From Isoetes taiwanensis (taxonomy: Eukaryota; Streptophyta; Lycopodiopsida; Isoetales; Isoetaceae): a stretch of 64,000 nt of DNA. The notes under the pieces are model-generated. The model was not told the DNA's origin. It made no database searches and was given only the letters and a program-made list of their open reading frames with translations. Below are positions 61,447 to 64,000 of this stretch, piece after piece. The stretch spans positions 3,967,069 to 4,031,068 of the forward strand of contig JAJEKV010000011.1 in the NCBI GenBank assembly GCA_021234155.1. Direction: 5' to 3'. The translations under genes were made by a program, and so were the position numbers. The number at the start of each line of letters is the position of its first letter. The first letter of the stretch is position 1.

Positions 61447-61544
61447 TTTTTATTACTGTTTCAGTAATGGGTCGATGATGGTTTGGGATTTCTGCTTAAT
61501 GCTATATCCTAGGGTTTTAATCCAGCTTACAATAGAATAGAATA

Positions 61545-63050
61545 GAATAGTTTTTTTAACGTCCACGAAGACCAATAGGTCATGGGACCTATACAATGGG
61601 CTAGTACAATCATTACTACTAGGATTAAAAAACCCCTGCCTCGAAAGGTTTTCAAGGGAAAAACCTTTGCAGTAATGATGATACTAGACAAGCTTAGATA
61701 ATGACTACTGAGGGCTCAGTAATTGCAGACGTTTATCTAGAACCTCAAGTATGTATAATGCCAAGTCATGCCTGGATGGTGCTTGAGAAGTTGTGGAAGG
61801 CGTGGAATGGAATGTTAAGGTCGAAAAAATGATTCGGACTATTTCAAAAGGGGCAACTCAGAAGAGTATGGCTTTCATCTTCAATAACATGGCGGAATCG
61901 CGGGCACATAGTAGCTTCTCGCGGCAATTCGCGGCCGCTCCCATCTACTGTCTCAATCCGTAGCTTTGTGGGACCCGCGCGAATTGATGCAATAGCTACA
62001 AGCTTGTTCTGGACAATGAAGCAAGCAAATAAGCTTGGGCCCCGGTGCCAAAGTGGGATTTATGTGTGCATGATAATGACCAGTTTTCACTTGGGCCAAA
62101 GTAAGCTGCGTCCCCATATCTTTTGAGAAAAGCGACCATTAAGATATTGTTGCAAAAGCTCGGGATCAGAACCGGCAAGCATCGAGGCGGCTTTCACGTT
62201 TGCCCGCGACCCAGCGGGCAAACCATGTAGTGCAATGCTCTTTCCAACATCGTTTCAAACGCGAGGAGATTCAGCCATGGCAAGTGCAAGAACGGGATAC
62301 CTAACATCGTCCATGTGGTGCACCTTGCGGATATAGTGGAGATGGCGCTTCATGGCGAGAATGTTGAAGAGGCCAAAAACACATCTCTTGTAAAAGAATA
62401 GCATAGGGCACCGTTGTTTTAACTCCAAGGCGTAAGTGAGAAAGGACTTTTGCACCGGCTCCAAGCTCTCCCAAGCACTAGCACTAATGGCGGGGCCCCC
62501 ACACTTGAGAACCATACAAGAAAACAGCTCTACCAAAGCCCAAACAAGTGGGCTTTCCGTGGCCAATCATGAATTTCACTTGCGAAAACAATTGTTTTGC
62601 ATTGCATAGAGTGCTCTCCATCCAGCAGACCACCGCTTGGTAATACATTGTTCGAGTGTGTTCTTCTGCAATTCTACACCAAGATACTTGTAGCTATCTA
62701 CAACTTCAACCCAGCGGCTATCATAGTGCATAGGGGGAACATTGTGACGAAGATTGAACTACCAAAAAGCTTGGTCTTTTCAGATTAACACTTGAGACTG
62801 TGTTCTCACAGAAACTGTGCAGAGCATGTAAATGTTTGCATACTAGCAGCGGTATGTGCCAGAAGTGAAACATCATCAGCATACATAAGTTGCCTAATGA
62901 TATAGTGTGCCAAATGTGGACCTCCGCCGCCATGATTATCAAGCCATTCTTCCAATTGATCAATGTACAAGCCAAAAAGTGTAGGAGATAAAGGGCAACC
63001 CTGACGAACTCCAATATTGCTAGTGATTTGAGTACCTGATGCTGGAATGG
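61545..63050 (-). mobile_element. 5'-truncated LINE with reverse transcriptase, in the intron
   Basis: The minus strand reads VRQGCPLSPTLFGLYIDQLE and QLMYADDVSLLAHTAASMQT; YADD (62883-62872) is the catalytic motif of non-LTR reverse transcriptase. Further on, with shifts, come SASAWESLEPVQKSFLTYAL, RYPVLALAMAES and GSDPELLQQYLNGRFSQKIW. The 3' end is GTCTTCGTGGACGTTAAAAA and an (ATTCT)n tail. The endonuclease part is missing. A simple-repeat tail favours an RTE-like clade over L1. Stops and shifts make it dead. Confidence 0.9.
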
Positions 63051-63497
63051 TACCCAGTCTTCAGTACCTAACGGAAAGTACAGGGTTTAGAGTTTTAACG
63101 AAAAAATAAGCTTCTGAATAAGGGTACCATAAATAATAAGCTAAGACTCTGCTATTCCGACTGTTTATGTGGATTTAATATGTTATAGAATAATAGAAGA
63201 CACACTAGGCTTATTACTACAGCTGTAGTATAGTCAATAGGTGCAGGAAATATTGCATAACTCTTAAAATATACTGATAACCAGAAAATGGATCAATGGC
63301 GGTCCTAGGATTATGCTTGAGTATAGGTATAATTTAAGCTGAATTCTAGCTACAGGAAGGAACTGTTTGGCTGAAGTAATAAAATATGTGTCCGCCTCTG
63401 GATAAAAAACAAAGAAAGTCATGGCATTTGGATAAGTACTTGTAACTAGTGTGCAGGGACTTTAAATTACCTAAACTATTTTCCAGCCCAGCTTTAC

Positions 63498-64000
63498 AGC
63501 TAGTATTGATGGATGAAGGCTGCTCAAGCTCGACACAGGCGCAGACGAGGGCCATGAAACAGCTGGAGGAACAGATCGAGAATAATAGAACCCGGATTGC
63601 AGGATTGACAGCAGAGATACAATCCTCAGCATCCCATGTGCTCAAAAGACAGTTGGCAGTGGAAAGGCAACGGGTTACAGACATGGAGACCCGCATGCAG
63701 CAGTTAGAAGACGGGCTCCGCTTGGCCCACTTTGAGAGGCAACAGGATAAGCAGGGCCTTGCCGACTTGCGAGCTCGCGTGGATTCCCTCCTCACCACCG
63801 TGGAGACTATGGGCATGCTACATGCTGTGGTGTGGAGCGTGATACAAGGGCAACTATTTCCCCAGAAGCCGAAGCCGAGGGGTATGCCACCGCGGATGGC
63901 CAAACGCCCGAGCCATCGCCGAAGCCAACCAAAGCAGACAGCCGAACCCCGCAGAGTAGGGTCGGTGACACAAGATCAGGAGATCCAGAGCTCAAAGCAA
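63498..64000 (+). CDS. Unrecognised gene, exon 2 (runs off the window)
   Basis: After the acceptor TTTACAG the frame is open to the window end. It encodes LVLMDEGCSSSTQAQTRAMK, QLEEQIENNRTRIAGLTAEI, a long coiled coil (LKRQLAVERQRVTDMETRMQ; DLRARVDSLLTTVETMGMLH) and a basic Pro/Arg-rich tail (PKPRGMPPRMAKRPSHRRSQ). The phase matches exon 1. Base composition is more GC-rich than the surroundings, as expected for coding DNA. The function is unknown; coiled-coil self-association and nucleic-acid contact by the basic tail are guesses. The overlapping minus-strand frame at 63346-63903 is a shadow. Confidence 0.6.

Noticed and set aside
63346-63903. 185-residue minus-strand open frame at the window end
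   Set aside because: Shadow of the plus-strand coiled-coil exon, which has coding composition, a phase-matched acceptor and heptad-like repeats.

Overview
This is nuclear DNA of a land plant with a large, repeat-rich genome. The evidence is a chlorophyll a/b-binding (Lhcb2-type) exon, an mTERF-repeat gene piece, GT-AG introns, an extracellular LRR protein, Ty3/Gypsy elements with long LTRs, Helitron ends and a non-LTR retroelement. A fern, lycophyte or other large-genome plant would fit. The species cannot be fixed from the sequence, and nothing bacterial or viral is visible.

Layout. 1-1290 holds a duplicated 150-bp repeat rich in CATGCA motifs. 1291-2978 is a complete LTR (TGTGAC...GTCACA) followed by an initiator-Met-type primer site. 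A non-coding internal region follows, ending in a polypurine tract and the start of a related LTR at 6357. That LTR is cut at 6691 by a younger Ty3/Gypsy element spanning 6692-28374, with 2.4-2.5 kb LTRs and a perfect CCCTC target duplication. This element keeps a gag piece and an RNase H/integrase piece. Its middle is replaced by about 13.5 kb of foreign DNA ending at a Helitron 3' terminus (23265). The foreign DNA carries a deoxycytidylate deaminase gene (minus strand) that looks intact in every exon phase, and a plus-strand chain of mTERF, unidentified and Lhcb2 exons.

28380-36300 holds decayed sequence and a multi-exon minus-strand gene I cannot name. 36809-40581 is a Helitron with both ends visible, carrying LRR and membrane-protein fragments. 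41247-42931 is a second full LTR of the first family, preceded by its polypurine tract. 43963-46308 is the clearest resident gene, a two-exon secreted LRR protein. 46.3-52.7 kb has minisatellites, a 5' exon with a telo-box and an aldo-keto reductase pseudogene. 52706-59186 is a direct tandem duplication of about 3.2 kb, next to a broken coiled-coil ORF ending near 60254. 61149-64000 is an unrecognised two-exon gene whose intron holds an antisense LINE with a YADD reverse transcriptase; its second exon runs off the window.

Two themes stand out. First, Helitrons have moved whole genes or exons into retrotransposons, and a shared oriented motif (GATCTCGGCCGTCC) lies upstream of three of the gene-like units. 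Second, nearly identical copies (both LTR pairs and the tandem duplication) differ mostly where one copy has CAG/CTG and the other has CG-like garble. This suggests a systematic sequencing error at methylated sites, so many apparent frameshifts in this window should be treated with caution.
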